In this document: in pieces, positions 8,364 through 16,312 of the stretch
How positions within the stretch are numbered: position 1 is the stretch's first letter
How the letters are laid out: each line of letters begins with the position of its first letter
DNA from: an uncultured Eubacteriales bacterium
GTDB taxonomy: Bacteria > Bacillota > Clostridia > Christensenellales > CAG-138
Direction: 5' to 3'
DNA length: 64,000 bases
Assembly (NCBI GenBank): GCA_900545265.1
Contig: UQYI01000001.1
Span: 62,001 to 126,000, forward strand
The notes under the pieces: model-generated
Told to the model about the DNA's origin: nothing
Seen by the model: only the letters and a program-made list of their open reading frames with translations
Database searches by the model: none
Made by a program: the position numbers and the translations under genes

Positions 8364-9557
8364 ATGGAATTTGTGCAGTCCCAGCGTATGAGCGGTGTTT
8401 CCGGCTCCATCATACGGGAATTGTTCAAACTCACCGCCGCACCGGACATGATCAGCTTTGCCGGAGGAAATCCCTCCCCAGAAGCCTTCCCCACCCGGGA
8501 GATCGCAGACATCGCCTATGATGCCCTTTCCAACCGGGGAACTTCCATGCTGCAGTACGGCCTGAGCGAAGGGTATCCGCCCCTGCGGAATGAGGTAAAG
8601 CGGTACCTGAAGGAAAAATACGGTTTCCCCCGGGAAGAGGATGACACGCTGATCGTTTCCGGCGGACAGCAATGCGCCGATCTGACGGCCAAGATCCTCC
8701 TCAACGAAGGGGACGGAGTTATCTGCGAAGAGCTGAGTTTTGTGGGCGTGCTGAACACTTTGCGCTCCTACGGAGCCAAACTCACCGGTGTGCCCATGGA
8801 AAGCGACGGCATGAACCTGGAGGCTCTGAAAAAGGCCATGGAGACCACGCCCCGGGCCAAGCTGCTCTATATCATCCCCAACTTCCAGAACCCGACGGGC
8901 TTTACCACCTCCTGGGAAAAGCGGAAAGCCATCTATGCTATGGCCAAAGAGCACGGTCTGTTCATTCTGGAGGATGATCCCTACGGTGAGCTGCGCTTTG
9001 AGGGCGACCCGGTGCCGCCCATCAAGAGTCTGGATACGGAGGGCATCGTCATCCACGCAGGAAGCTTCAGCAAGACCATGGCCCCGGCCTTCCGGCTGGG
9101 CTTTATCACCGCCAACAAGGCCCTGATCGCCCGGCTGGTAGTGGCCAAACAGTGTACGGATGTACATTCCACCACCCTGTTTCAGGAAATATGCTACCGG
9201 TATATGACGGAGCATGACTATGCGGGCCACATTGCCATGGTGTCCCGGCTGTATGGGGAAAAGTGCGAATGCATGCTCTCCAATATGGAAAAGTATTTCC
9301 ACCCGTCGGTACGGTTCAACCGGCCCCAGGGAGGTCTGTTCGTTACGGCCTTCCTGCCCGAGGGCATGGACGCCTATCCCTTTGTTACGGAGGGGATCCG
9401 GCGGAAGGTGGCCTGCGTCCCCGGAGTGGCCTTTGTGATGGACCCTGCCAGGCCTTCCAACGCTTTTAGAATGAATTATTCCATGCCCACCATGGAGCAG
9501 ATAGAAACCGGTATCCGGATCCTGGGCCAGCTGACCTGGGAACTGCTGGATAAATAG
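8364..9557 (+). CDS. PLP-dependent aminotransferase (fold type I, 2-aminoadipate transaminase-like)
   Basis: This is a class I/II aminotransferase of the group related to 2-aminoadipate and aromatic aminotransferases (LysN/ARO8 and MocR catalytic domains), but without a DNA-binding domain. The start MEFVQSQRMSGVSGSIIRELFKL is typical of the group. Visible features are SFAGGNPSPEAFP, the substrate/PLP-binding NFQNPTG near residue 173, DDPYG near 204, and the PLP lysine Lys237 in GSFSKTMAPAFRLG. Length of 397 residues is normal. It has its own ribosome-binding site (GGAGG) and is followed by a terminator, so it is probably monocistronic. The amino donor cannot be defined from sequence. Confidence 0.93.
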   Translation: MEFVQSQRMSGVSGSIIRELFKLTAAPDMISFAGGNPSPEAFPTREIADIAYDALSNRGTSMLQYGLSEGYPPLRNEVKRYLKEKYGFPREEDDTLIVSGGQQCADLTAKILLNEGDGVICEELSFVGVLNTLRSYGAKLTGVPMESDGMNLEALKKAMETTPRAKLLYIIPNFQNPTGFTTSWEKRKAIYAMAKEHGLFILEDDPYGELRFEGDPVPPIKSLDTEGIVIHAGSFSKTMAPAFRLGFITANKALIARLVVAKQCTDVHSTTLFQEICYRYMTEHDYAGHIAMVSRLYGEKCECMLSNMEKYFHPSVRFNRPQGGLFVTAFLPEGMDAYPFVTEGIRRKVACVPGVAFVMDPARPSNAFRMNYSMPTMEQIETGIRILGQLTWELLDK

Positions 9558-9575
9558 ACCGTCTGCCCGGCCTGC

Positions 9576-9614
9576 AAGCCGTCCGCAGCCGCAGGGCTGC
9601 CGGGCGGCTTTTTA
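9576..9614 (+). terminator. Terminator of the aminotransferase gene
   Basis: An imperfect GC-rich hairpin (AAGCCGTCCGCAGCC with GGGCTGCCGGGCGGCTT, loop GCA) is followed by TTTTTA, beginning 18 bases after the stop codon. Confidence 0.8.
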
Positions 9615-9713
9615 TATGCAGCGAAAACACGGGGCATGGGACGCCGGAAAACGAATTACCTGCACATATGTGTCCGGGACGCAGCAGCTCCTGCTTACGT
9701 GCAGACGAAGCGG

Positions 9714-9801
9714 GGGGCGCACGTTCCTGCGGCTTTGCCGCCGGAACACTGCGGGGGCTTGCCCCCGCAGGCGTGCCCCTTGGGGGCACGCAGTGCGCCC
9801 C
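9714..9801 (+). repeat. Type A cloverleaf repeat, copy A2 (forward)
   Basis: Closing stem GGGGCGCA (9714-9721) pairs with TGCGCCCC (9794-9801). Arm 1 (9723-9747) is GTTCCTGCGGC with GCCGCCGGAAC, one mismatch. Arm 2 (9749-9770) is CTGCGGGGGC with GCCCCCGCAG, perfect. Arm 3 (9771-9791) is GCGTGCCCC with GGGGGCACGC. It lies in the 374-base gap between the convergent aminotransferase and malQ genes, which otherwise holds only their terminators. Confidence 0.88.
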
Positions 9802-9879
9802 ATTCCCCGAGGAAGACCCGAAAGCACTCCCCCCCATGATCCCAAAAAAGAGCCAACGAAAGTACGGCCGGAAGAACAT

Positions 9880-9911
9880 AAAAACAGGCCCCTGCACGCC
9901 TGCAGGAGCCT
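9880..9911 (-). terminator. Terminator of malQ
   Basis: Reading leftward, GGCTCCTGCA and TGCAGGGGCC form a stem with one mismatch and loop GGCG, followed by TGTTTTTATG. It begins 21 bases beyond the malQ stop. Confidence 0.75.
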
Positions 9912-9931
9912 CAATTTTTTTGACAGGGAGA

Positions 9932-11404
9932 TTACTTCTTCAGCTCTGCCCGGCCGCTCATACGGGTATAAAAGGCCAGCCGGTCTGCCAGAGCCTGGGT
10001 ATATTCCCCGGGCAGGGCCCGCCAGCTCCACCAGCCCGTGGTACCGGGCAGATTCATGCGGTGTTCATCCCCCAGCCCCAGAATATCCTGCAGCTGCACA
10101 ATGGCCAGATTGGCCACGGAGGTAAATATCCCCCGCACAAATCCGAAGGGGAAGCCTTCCTGCCGGTTCAGCCCCAGATAGTCCACGGCAAAAGCCGCCT
10201 CCTCCACCGGCGCCGTATCAAACCAGCCCTGAATGGGGGTGTTATCGTGAGTGCCCAGATAAGCCACACAGTTCTGCACATAATTGTGGGGCAGGTCCCG
10301 GGAATCTCCCATGGGGGTAAAGCCGAACTGCAATACACGCATCCCCGGGCAGCCGGAATCGGAAAGCAGTTTTTTTACCTGCGGCGTCAGATAGCCCAGA
10401 TCTTCGGCTATGATCCTGCCTCCCATGCCCGCTTCCCGCAGAGCTCCTATAAGCTCCATTCCCGGGCCAGGATACCACTGCCCCGGGCGGGCATCTTCGG
10501 AGCCGTAGGGCACCGCCCAGAAGCTTTCCAGCCCCCTGAAGTGATCTATGCGCACCAGCTCGCACCGGGCCGCCACAGAAAGCACCCGTTCCTTCCACCA
10601 GGCAAAACCCTCCTGCCGGTGGGCATCCCAGCAATAGATGGGGTTCCCCCACAGCTGGCCGATCTCGGAAAAATAATCCGGCGGCACTCCTGCTGCCAGA
10701 GTGGGCGTTCCGTCCGGCTCCAGCGCAAACAGTTCCCGGTGTTCCCATACGTCCGCACTGTCGTGGGGCACATAGATGGGGATATCCCCGATAAAGCCTA
10801 TCCCCTGTTTTTGCGCATAATCCCGCAGGGCGTTCCATTGCCGGTCAAACACATACTGAATGAAGCTGTGAAAGGCCATCCGCTCCTCCAGCAGCTGCCC
10901 ATAGCGAAGCAGAGCCTCCGGATCTCTGTCCCGAATATCCTGGGGCCACTGGGTCCAGGGCGCCCCGTGAAAATGATCCTTCAGGGCAGCAAACAGGGTC
11001 CACCCCGCCAGCCAGGGAGTGCTGCGGCAGAAGTCTGCCATCTCCGCCCGGTCAAAGCGGGCAAAGGCCTTTTCCAGCACGGCATACTTCCGGGCATACA
11101 TCAGGCCGAAATCCACATGCCGGGGATCCTCTCCCCAATCCTGTCCTATCTCTTCCCGGGTCAGCAGGCCCTGCTCCAGCAGCATATCCAGATCGATCAG
11201 ATAGGGGTTCCCTGCAAAGGTGGATGCACTCTGATAGGGAGAATCCCCAAACCCCGTGGGAGTCAGGGGCAGTACCTGCCAGTACCGCTGCCGGGCCCTG
11301 TGCAGAAAATCCACAAATTCATAAGCTGCCCGGCCCATGGTCCCGATACCGTAGGGGGAGGGCAGGCTGGTAATATGCATCAACACGCCGCTTGCACGCT
11401 TCAT
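9932..11404 (-). CDS. malQ: 4-alpha-glucanotransferase (amylomaltase, GH77)
   Basis: MalQ transfers alpha-1,4-glucan segments between maltodextrins in the cytoplasm and works with glycogen phosphorylase (glgP is encoded at 23.8 kb). Family hallmarks are visible: RASGVLMHITSLPSPYGIGTMG at the N-terminus, FGDSPYQSASTFAGNPYLID, the nucleophile region LVRIDHFRGLESFWAVP and IIAEDLG with the acid/base Glu, and YLGTHDNTPIQGW. Length is about 490 residues. The upstream TTG at 11422 is in frame, but the ATG at 11404 has a better site (GGAAAGGAA about 8 bases away) and matches family N-termini. Confidence 0.97.
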   Translation of the reverse strand: MKRASGVLMHITSLPSPYGIGTMGRAAYEFVDFLHRARQRYWQVLPLTPTGFGDSPYQSASTFAGNPYLIDLDMLLEQGLLTREEIGQDWGEDPRHVDFGLMYARKYAVLEKAFARFDRAEMADFCRSTPWLAGWTLFAALKDHFHGAPWTQWPQDIRDRDPEALLRYGQLLEERMAFHSFIQYVFDRQWNALRDYAQKQGIGFIGDIPIYVPHDSADVWEHRELFALEPDGTPTLAAGVPPDYFSEIGQLWGNPIYCWDAHRQEGFAWWKERVLSVAARCELVRIDHFRGLESFWAVPYGSEDARPGQWYPGPGMELIGALREAGMGGRIIAEDLGYLTPQVKKLLSDSGCPGMRVLQFGFTPMGDSRDLPHNYVQNCVAYLGTHDNTPIQGWFDTAPVEEAAFAVDYLGLNRQEGFPFGFVRGIFTSVANLAIVQLQDILGLGDEHRMNLPGTTGWWSWRALPGEYTQALADRLAFYTRMSGRAELKK

Positions 11405-11438
11405 GCCAAAGTTCCTTTCCAAGTTCCCATAAAGTTTG

Positions 11439-11467
11439 CTTTTATTTTACCACAGTTGTGGTATACT
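11439..11467. promoter_or_regulatory. Divergent malQ/psuG promoter region with a 16-bp dyad
   Basis: TACCACA (11448-11454) and TGTGGTA (11457-11463) form a perfect inverted repeat with two bases between. The dyad lies inside the spacer of a minus-strand promoter for malQ (TTTCCA, 17 bases, TAAAAT at 11444-11449) and overlaps a plus-strand -10 for psuG (TATACT at 11462-11467). A single regulator bound here could affect both genes. Confidence 0.5.
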
Positions 11468-11506
11468 GGAAATGCTTTTTTCAGGAAATTCAGGAGGAAA
11501 TCAAAA

Positions 11507-12418
11507 ATGCAGCTGAAAGAATACCTTTCCCTCAGTCCGGAAGTGGCTGAGGCCATAGACGCAGGCAAGCCCGTAGTAGCACTGGAGAGCACCATCATCT
11601 CCCACGGGATGCCCTATCCCCAGAACGTAGAGACCGCCCTGGCCTGTGAAAAGATCTGCCGGGACAACGGCGCCGTGCCCGCCACCTGCGCCATCATCGG
11701 CGGGAAGCTCTGCGCCGGCCTTACCCCGGAGCAGATAGACTATCTGGGCCGGGCAGGTTCTCAGGTTGCCAAGGCCAGCCGCCGGGATATCCCCATGCTC
11801 CTTTCCAGAAAGATGGACGGAGCCACCACCGTGGCCGCAACCATGATCATTGCCCATCTGGCCGGGATCCAGGTCTTTGCCACAGGCGGCATCGGCGGCG
11901 TACACCGGGGCTTTGAGCAGACCATGGACGTAAGCGCCGATCTGGAAGAGCTGGCCCAGACCCCCGTATGCGTGGTATGCGCCGGAGCCAAGGCCATTCT
12001 GGATCTGCCCCGGACCATGGAGTATCTGGAAACCAAGGGCGTACCCGTTATCGGCTACGGTACCGATGAGCTCCCTGCCTTCTATACGGCAAAAAGCGGC
12101 ATCCCCCTGCTGTGGCGGGCAGACGGCCCCGAAGATATTGCCGGAGCCATCCGGGCCAGCGAGACTCTCTGCTACCGGGGCGGCATGCTGGTGACGGTGC
12201 CCATTCCCCAGGAGTGGAGCATGGATCCGGCATACATCGGCGGCGTTATTGATCAGGCTGTGGCCGAAGCGGAAGCCCAGGGCGTCCACGGCAAGGACAT
12301 CACTCCCTTCCTGCTCAGGCGCATCAAGGAGATCACCGGCGGAGACAGTCTCAAATCCAACATTCAGCTGGTGTTCAACAACGTAAAGGTGGCTGCCCGC
12401 ATCGCCGCTGCCATCTGA
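11507..12418 (+). CDS. psuG: Pseudouridine-5'-phosphate glycosidase
   Basis: PsuG reversibly cleaves pseudouridine 5'-phosphate to uracil and ribose 5-phosphate, the second step in pseudouridine salvage. The protein shows the family signatures ALESTIISHGMPYPQN (residues ~25-40), ATTVAATMIIAHLAGIQVFATGGIGGVHRG, and DLPRTMEYLETKGVPVIGYGTDELPAFY. Length of 303 residues is standard. The start is the ATG at 11507 with CAGGAGG upstream; the open frame extends far upstream but without coding character. No pseudouridine kinase (psuK) lies next to it, so the partner kinase must be elsewhere. A terminator follows at 12525. Confidence 0.96.
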   Translation: MQLKEYLSLSPEVAEAIDAGKPVVALESTIISHGMPYPQNVETALACEKICRDNGAVPATCAIIGGKLCAGLTPEQIDYLGRAGSQVAKASRRDIPMLLSRKMDGATTVAATMIIAHLAGIQVFATGGIGGVHRGFEQTMDVSADLEELAQTPVCVVCAGAKAILDLPRTMEYLETKGVPVIGYGTDELPAFYTAKSGIPLLWRADGPEDIAGAIRASETLCYRGGMLVTVPIPQEWSMDPAYIGGVIDQAVAEAEAQGVHGKDITPFLLRRIKEITGGDSLKSNIQLVFNNVKVAARIAAAI

Positions 12419-12524
12419 GCATCCCGGCATACTTTCTCCTGCGGGGACGACTTGCCCCTGCGGCATGCCCGTAAGTACAAGGCATGCACCTTTTGCACGG
12501 AGAAATCAGCAACGCAACCGTTTT

Positions 12525-12560
12525 CGGGAAGGAGCCCGCTCCTTCCCCGCTTTTATTTTC
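12525..12560 (+). terminator. Terminator after psuG
   Basis: CGGGAAGGAGC pairs with GCTCCTTCCCCG (one bulge), followed by CTTTTATTTTC. It separates psuG from the flavoprotein gene. Confidence 0.75.
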
Positions 12561-12583
12561 ATTCCCAGATAAGGAGTTCTTTT

Positions 12584-13957
12584 ATGCAACAGTATGACGT
12601 TATCATCGTTGGCGCAGGGCCGGGCGGTATCTTTTCCGCCTATGAGCTGACAAAACGGCGGCCTGATCTGAAGATCGCCGTCTTTGAGACCGGCGGCCCC
12701 CTGGAAAAACGCCGCTGCCCCATTGACGGAGTAAAGGTCAAGAGCTGCGTCAACTGCAAGGTCTGCTCCATCATGAGCGGATTCGGCGGCGCAGGCGCCT
12801 TCTCCGACGGAAAATACAACCTGACCAACGATTTTGGCGGCACCCTGCACGCCCACATCGGCCGGGAAACGGCCATGGAGCTCATGCGCTATGTAGATGA
12901 TATCAACGTCAGCCACGGGGGCGAGGGTACACGGATGTTCTCTACCGCCGGAAGCCGCTTCAAAAAGGAGTGCCTGCAGAACAGGCTTTTCCTGCTGGAC
13001 GCCTCCGTCCGTCACCTGGGCACGGATATCAACTATATCGTTTTGCAGAACCTGTATGAGGAACTGCGGCAGTCCGTAGATTTTTATTTCTACACTCCCG
13101 TAGAAAAACTGGCTCTGGAAGAAGGCGGCGGCTACCGGCTTTACACCGCACAGGGAGAGTTCACCTGCGAAAAGTGTATTGTTTCCGTAGGCCGCAGCGG
13201 AAGCAAATGGCTGGAGCAGGTTTGCCGGGAGATGGAGATCCCCACGCTTTCCAACCGGGTGGATCTGGGGGTACGGGTAGAGCTGCCTGCGGTGATCTTC
13301 TCCCATGTGACCGACGAGCTGTATGAAAGCAAGATCGTATACCGCACGGAGAAGTTTGAAGACAGTGTGCGCACCTTCTGCATGAACCCATACGGCATCG
13401 TAGTCAACGAAAATACCAACGGCATCGTTACGGCCAACGGCCACAGCTTTGAGGATCCTGCCCTGCGCACCGCCAATACCAACTTTGCACTGCTGGTGAG
13501 CAAACATTTTTCCGAGCCCTTCAAAGACAGCAACGGGTATGGCGAGAGCATTGCCCGGCTGAGCAATATGCTGGGAGGCGGCGTCATCGTCCAGCGGTTC
13601 GGTGATCTGGTCCGTGGCCGCAGGAGCACCGTAAAGCGCATTGAGGAGTGCACCACCCGGCCCACTCTTTCGGCCACCCCGGGAGACCTGAGTCTGGTGC
13701 TGCCCAAGCGCATTATGGACGGCATCATTGAGATGATTTATGCGCTGGACAAGATTTGCCCCGGCACCGCCAACGACGATACTCTTCTGTACGGAGTGGA
13801 AGTAAAGTTCTACAACATGGAAGTGGCGCTGGATGACCGGCTGATGACCTGTTACCCGGGGCTGTATGTGATCGGGGACGGCAGCGGCGTGACCCACTCC
13901 CTGTCCCACGCTTCGGCCAGCGGGGTCTTTGTGGCCCGGGAGATCGCAGAGGAATAA
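12584..13957 (+). CDS. FAD-dependent dehydrogenase (COG2509-like flavoprotein)
   Basis: The N-terminus MQQYDVIIVGAGPGGIFSAYEL is a classical Rossmann dinucleotide-binding motif (GxGxxG at residues ~11-16). It is followed by a cysteine-rich loop (CPIDGVKVKSCVNCKVC) and GFGGAGAFSDGKYN. The C-terminus has the FAD-binding signature YPGLYVIGDGSGVTHSLSHASASG. This pattern fits the uncharacterised NAD(FAD)-utilising dehydrogenases common in anaerobic Firmicutes. Length is 457 residues. The start is set by AAGGAG 7 bases upstream of the ATG at 12584. A terminator follows at once, so it is probably a single-gene transcript. Its substrate is unknown. Confidence 0.9.
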   Translation: MQQYDVIIVGAGPGGIFSAYELTKRRPDLKIAVFETGGPLEKRRCPIDGVKVKSCVNCKVCSIMSGFGGAGAFSDGKYNLTNDFGGTLHAHIGRETAMELMRYVDDINVSHGGEGTRMFSTAGSRFKKECLQNRLFLLDASVRHLGTDINYIVLQNLYEELRQSVDFYFYTPVEKLALEEGGGYRLYTAQGEFTCEKCIVSVGRSGSKWLEQVCREMEIPTLSNRVDLGVRVELPAVIFSHVTDELYESKIVYRTEKFEDSVRTFCMNPYGIVVNENTNGIVTANGHSFEDPALRTANTNFALLVSKHFSEPFKDSNGYGESIARLSNMLGGGVIVQRFGDLVRGRRSTVKRIEECTTRPTLSATPGDLSLVLPKRIMDGIIEMIYALDKICPGTANDDTLLYGVEVKFYNMEVALDDRLMTCYPGLYVIGDGSGVTHSLSHASASGVFVAREIAEE

Positions 13958-13989
13958 ATCGCCTGCACAATTCGGAATAACGGCAACAT

Positions 13990-14025
13990 ATGCTCCTTTC
14001 CTGCATCAGGAAGGGAGCATTTTTA
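13990..14025 (+). terminator. Terminator of the flavoprotein gene
   Basis: ATGCTCC(T)TTCCTG pairs with CAGGAAGGGAGCAT (one G-T pair) and is followed by TTTTT. It lies 32 bases after the stop codon. Confidence 0.88.
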
Positions 14026-14130
14026 CATGTACATATATTGCCCCGGAAGCCGGAACGCTGTAAAACGGGGGCCGCATGGTTCCGAAGGCTGGGATGCTGC
14101 TGTACGAAGGATTTGTTTGTCTCGGGGTCT

Positions 14131-14217
14131 GGGGCGCACTGCGTACCCTGATGGGCACGCCTGGGGGGCGGTGCCACCGCAGTGTTCCGGCGGCTTTGCC
14201 GCCGGAACGTGCGCCCC
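14131..14217 (-). repeat. Type A cloverleaf repeat, copy A3 (reverse)
   Basis: Closing stem GGGGCGCAC (14131-14139) pairs with GTGCGCCCC (14209-14217). Arms appear in reverse order: arm 3 (14141-14160, GCGTACCC with GGGCACGC, one A-C mismatch), a decayed arm 2 (14161-14182) and a perfect arm 1 (14184-14208, GTTCCGGCGGC, loop TTT). It lies in the 648-base gap between two convergent genes. Bases 14222-14490 show nothing recognisable beyond repeat flank. Confidence 0.82.
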
Positions 14218-14492
14218 CCATTTCGCCCGCACGCAAGCCCCGTGCCGCCGCTGCCCAGACCCGATCCTGTTTTCCGGGGAGCCGGAAACGGCCCAGCCCC
14301 CAAAAATAGGCGGATTTGTCTTGCCCATCCTGCCGGGAAAGCAGTACTCTGCCCTCTTCACAACACTCCTGAAAGCGCCCGTAAAGACCATTGCTGCGGG
14401 GAACCCCCTCCCGGAATACAGCGCATATCCGCCTGTTTCAACGCAGATCGATGCAAAGAACTTCCGTCAAGACAAAAGCATACATATTCTTC

Positions 14493-14537
14493 CAAAACAC
14501 AAAACCGATGCCTTCCGTAATATGCAGAAAGCATCGG
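14493..14537 (-). terminator. Terminator of the NlpC/P60 gene
   Basis: Reading leftward, CCGATGCTTTC pairs with GAAGGCATCGG (one mismatch), with an 11-base loop, followed by TTTTGTGTTTT. Confidence 0.8.
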
Positions 14538-14605
14538 CTGTTAAAAACTATTTCAATTTACGCCAGAGCTGACGGATATCCATTCCCGCCTTTTCAGTTT
14601 TCCGC

Positions 14606-15973
14606 TCACCAGGGGCGCCTGGCACAGACAAAATTCCGTTTCCAGTAAGAACTCAATGCCCTGCGAATGACCTTGCCGTTGCCGGAGGAAGCATCGATCA
14701 TGTCTCCGGAGCCCACATAGATACCGCAATGGTTCACACGGCTGCTTTCATCCGACTTGAAGAAAAGCAGATCTCCCTTCTCCAGTTCGCTGATGCTGGA
14801 AATTTTCTTCCAGGAGCTCTTGTTGGAAAAGCCCGCTGCATTGAGCCGGGTGCAATAGACCCCTGCCTGACGAAGGCACCAGTAGATAAAACCGGAGCAG
14901 TCAAAGGTGTCCGGTCCCTTATCCCCCAGCACATACTCGCAGCCCAGCTTGCTCTTGGCAGCCTTGATGACCTTGTCTGCCTTGGTATCGGGTTTGGGGG
15001 TGGGAGTAGTCTTTTTATCTTTGGCGGCTTTGGCAGCGGCGGCGGAAGCGGAAGCCTGCGCCTTTTGCAGGGAGGAAGAGATCCTGGCATCGTCGCTGTA
15101 AAGCTTTTCCAGGGTCTTTTCCCCGGCCATACCGTCATCGGTAAGTTTATTGCGTTTCTGGAAGGTCTTTATGGCGCTGATGGTAGTGGGGCCATACACA
15201 TGGTCTATCTCTTTTTCATCCAGATAGCCCAGTTCGCACAGCTGCTGCTGCAGCTGCTTTACGTCCCGCCCCTCGGCGCCTTCCTTCAGGCAGTATTTTT
15301 CTGCGTCTTTACTGTAAAGCAGTGTCTGCGTAGTGGGACCGGCCACGCCGTCCTGCGTCAGGTTGTGCTGCCGCTGGAACAGCTGCACCGCATAGGCCGT
15401 AGAGGAACCGAAATAGTCCGTAGGCTCGTCTATTTCCAGATAGCCCAGCTCCATGAGCCTGTTTTGCAGCTGGGTGACCTCTTCGGATTTATCATGCTTT
15501 TTAAGAGTGGTATACTGGCTGGTCGGCTCCGGGGTAGGAGCGTCCGTGGGCGCAGGGGTATCTTCGGTCGGAAGAGGCGTATCTTCGGGGACGGCTTCGT
15601 CCCCTTCCTGCTGCCGGGAAGGATCCTCTTCATCCTCCAGCGTGGTCACACCATCTTCTCCCGCTGTCGTCTGGGGCTGCACATAACCGGAGACGCTCTC
15701 TGCCGCCGCCGTGGCACTTGCCGCCGGTGCGCCCCCAGCTTCCCCATCGTTCAGAGGAGCGGGCGTTTCCTGCACCAGTGCTTCCCGGCTGCTGTTGCCG
15801 GAACAGCTGGCAATACCTGCAATGACCAGAGCAATGAGCAGCAGCACCAACGCCAGCACCCCCAACACAATGGATCTGCGGATGGCCAGCGGCAGCCGGG
15901 TCGCCTGCTCCAGAATGGTTTCTACTTTTGCTTCCGCCTTTTTCAGGCCGTTGTTGTTTGCCTTATTCATCAA
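14606..15973 (-). CDS. Membrane-anchored NlpC/P60 peptidoglycan endopeptidase with two PG-binding domains
   Basis: One membrane segment spans residues ~33-55 and is followed by a Pro/Thr/Glu-rich linker (~65-152). Two peptidoglycan-binding domains of the PG_binding_1 type follow (about 158-222 and 233-292), each with the LQxRLxELGYL and FQxxxxLTxDGxAGxxT pattern. An Ala/Lys linker leads to a C-terminal NlpC/P60 domain with the nucleophile Cys359 (FDCSGF) and His415 (VNHCGIYVG). The enzyme probably cleaves stem peptides in the cell wall. The start codon is uncertain: ATG at 15973 or 15970, with no clear ribosome-binding site. The protein at 40554 has the same anchor-linker-PG-binding layout without the catalytic domain. 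Confidence 0.93.
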   Translation of the reverse strand: MMNKANNNGLKKAEAKVETILEQATRLPLAIRRSIVLGVLALVLLLIALVIAGIASCSGNSSREALVQETPAPLNDGEAGGAPAASATAAAESVSGYVQPQTTAGEDGVTTLEDEEDPSRQQEGDEAVPEDTPLPTEDTPAPTDAPTPEPTSQYTTLKKHDKSEEVTQLQNRLMELGYLEIDEPTDYFGSSTAYAVQLFQRQHNLTQDGVAGPTTQTLLYSKDAEKYCLKEGAEGRDVKQLQQQLCELGYLDEKEIDHVYGPTTISAIKTFQKRNKLTDDGMAGEKTLEKLYSDDARISSSLQKAQASASAAAAKAAKDKKTTPTPKPDTKADKVIKAAKSKLGCEYVLGDKGPDTFDCSGFIYWCLRQAGVYCTRLNAAGFSNKSSWKKISSISELEKGDLLFFKSDESSRVNHCGIYVGSGDMIDASSGNGKVIRRALSSYWKRNFVCARRPW

Positions 15974-16145
15974 TACTGAGTGTAAATCCCTTTTCCCCTC
16001 CCTGCAAGTAGGGGGAAGAAATTGTCATATAATGTTCAAAAGTGTCAGACTCTATAACGCCCGGTTCGGGCAGTGCTTTTGCCGCGCTTCCGCATATGCG
16101 AAGCATGGGATGCGGGAACCCCGATTCTGCGCCGGTTCGGAGCCC

Positions 16146-16232
16146 GGGGGCGCACCGCGTGCCCTGCGGGCACGCCTGCGTGGCTCCGCCCCGCAGGGTT
16201 GCGGCGGCAAAGCCGCCGCAACGTGCGCCCCC
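16146..16232 (-). repeat. Type A cloverleaf repeat, copy A4 (reverse)
   Basis: Closing stem GGGGGCGCAC (16146-16155) pairs with GTGCGCCCCC (16223-16232), 10 bp. Arm 3 is GCGTGCCC-TGC-GGGCACGC (16157-16175), arm 2 is CTGCGTGGC with GCCCCGCAG (16176-16196), and arm 1 is GTTGCGGCGGC with GCCGCCGCAAC (16198-16222). Arm 1 carries a compensated C-G to G-C change relative to the other copies. It lies in the 339-base tandem gap between the NlpC start and the PBP end. Flanks carry GGGATGCGG (left) and GCCGCATCCC (right) as an outer inverted pair. Confidence 0.88.
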
Positions 16233-16312
16233 CGTTGGTCTGCACGCAAGCCGGAGCCGCCGCATCCCAGCCCCGCATGTTTTCTGAAGCAGGAGCAGCC
16301 TTCCTGAAAACG

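Noticed and set aside
407..9614. Cloverleaf repeats as simple terminators
   Set aside because: Most copies already lie next to a separate terminator with a T-tract; the repeats themselves have no T-tract.
12436..12495. Degenerate type A repeat after psuG
   Set aside because: CTGCGGGG- and GCATGCC-like pieces occur, but no closing stem and no third arm can be drawn.
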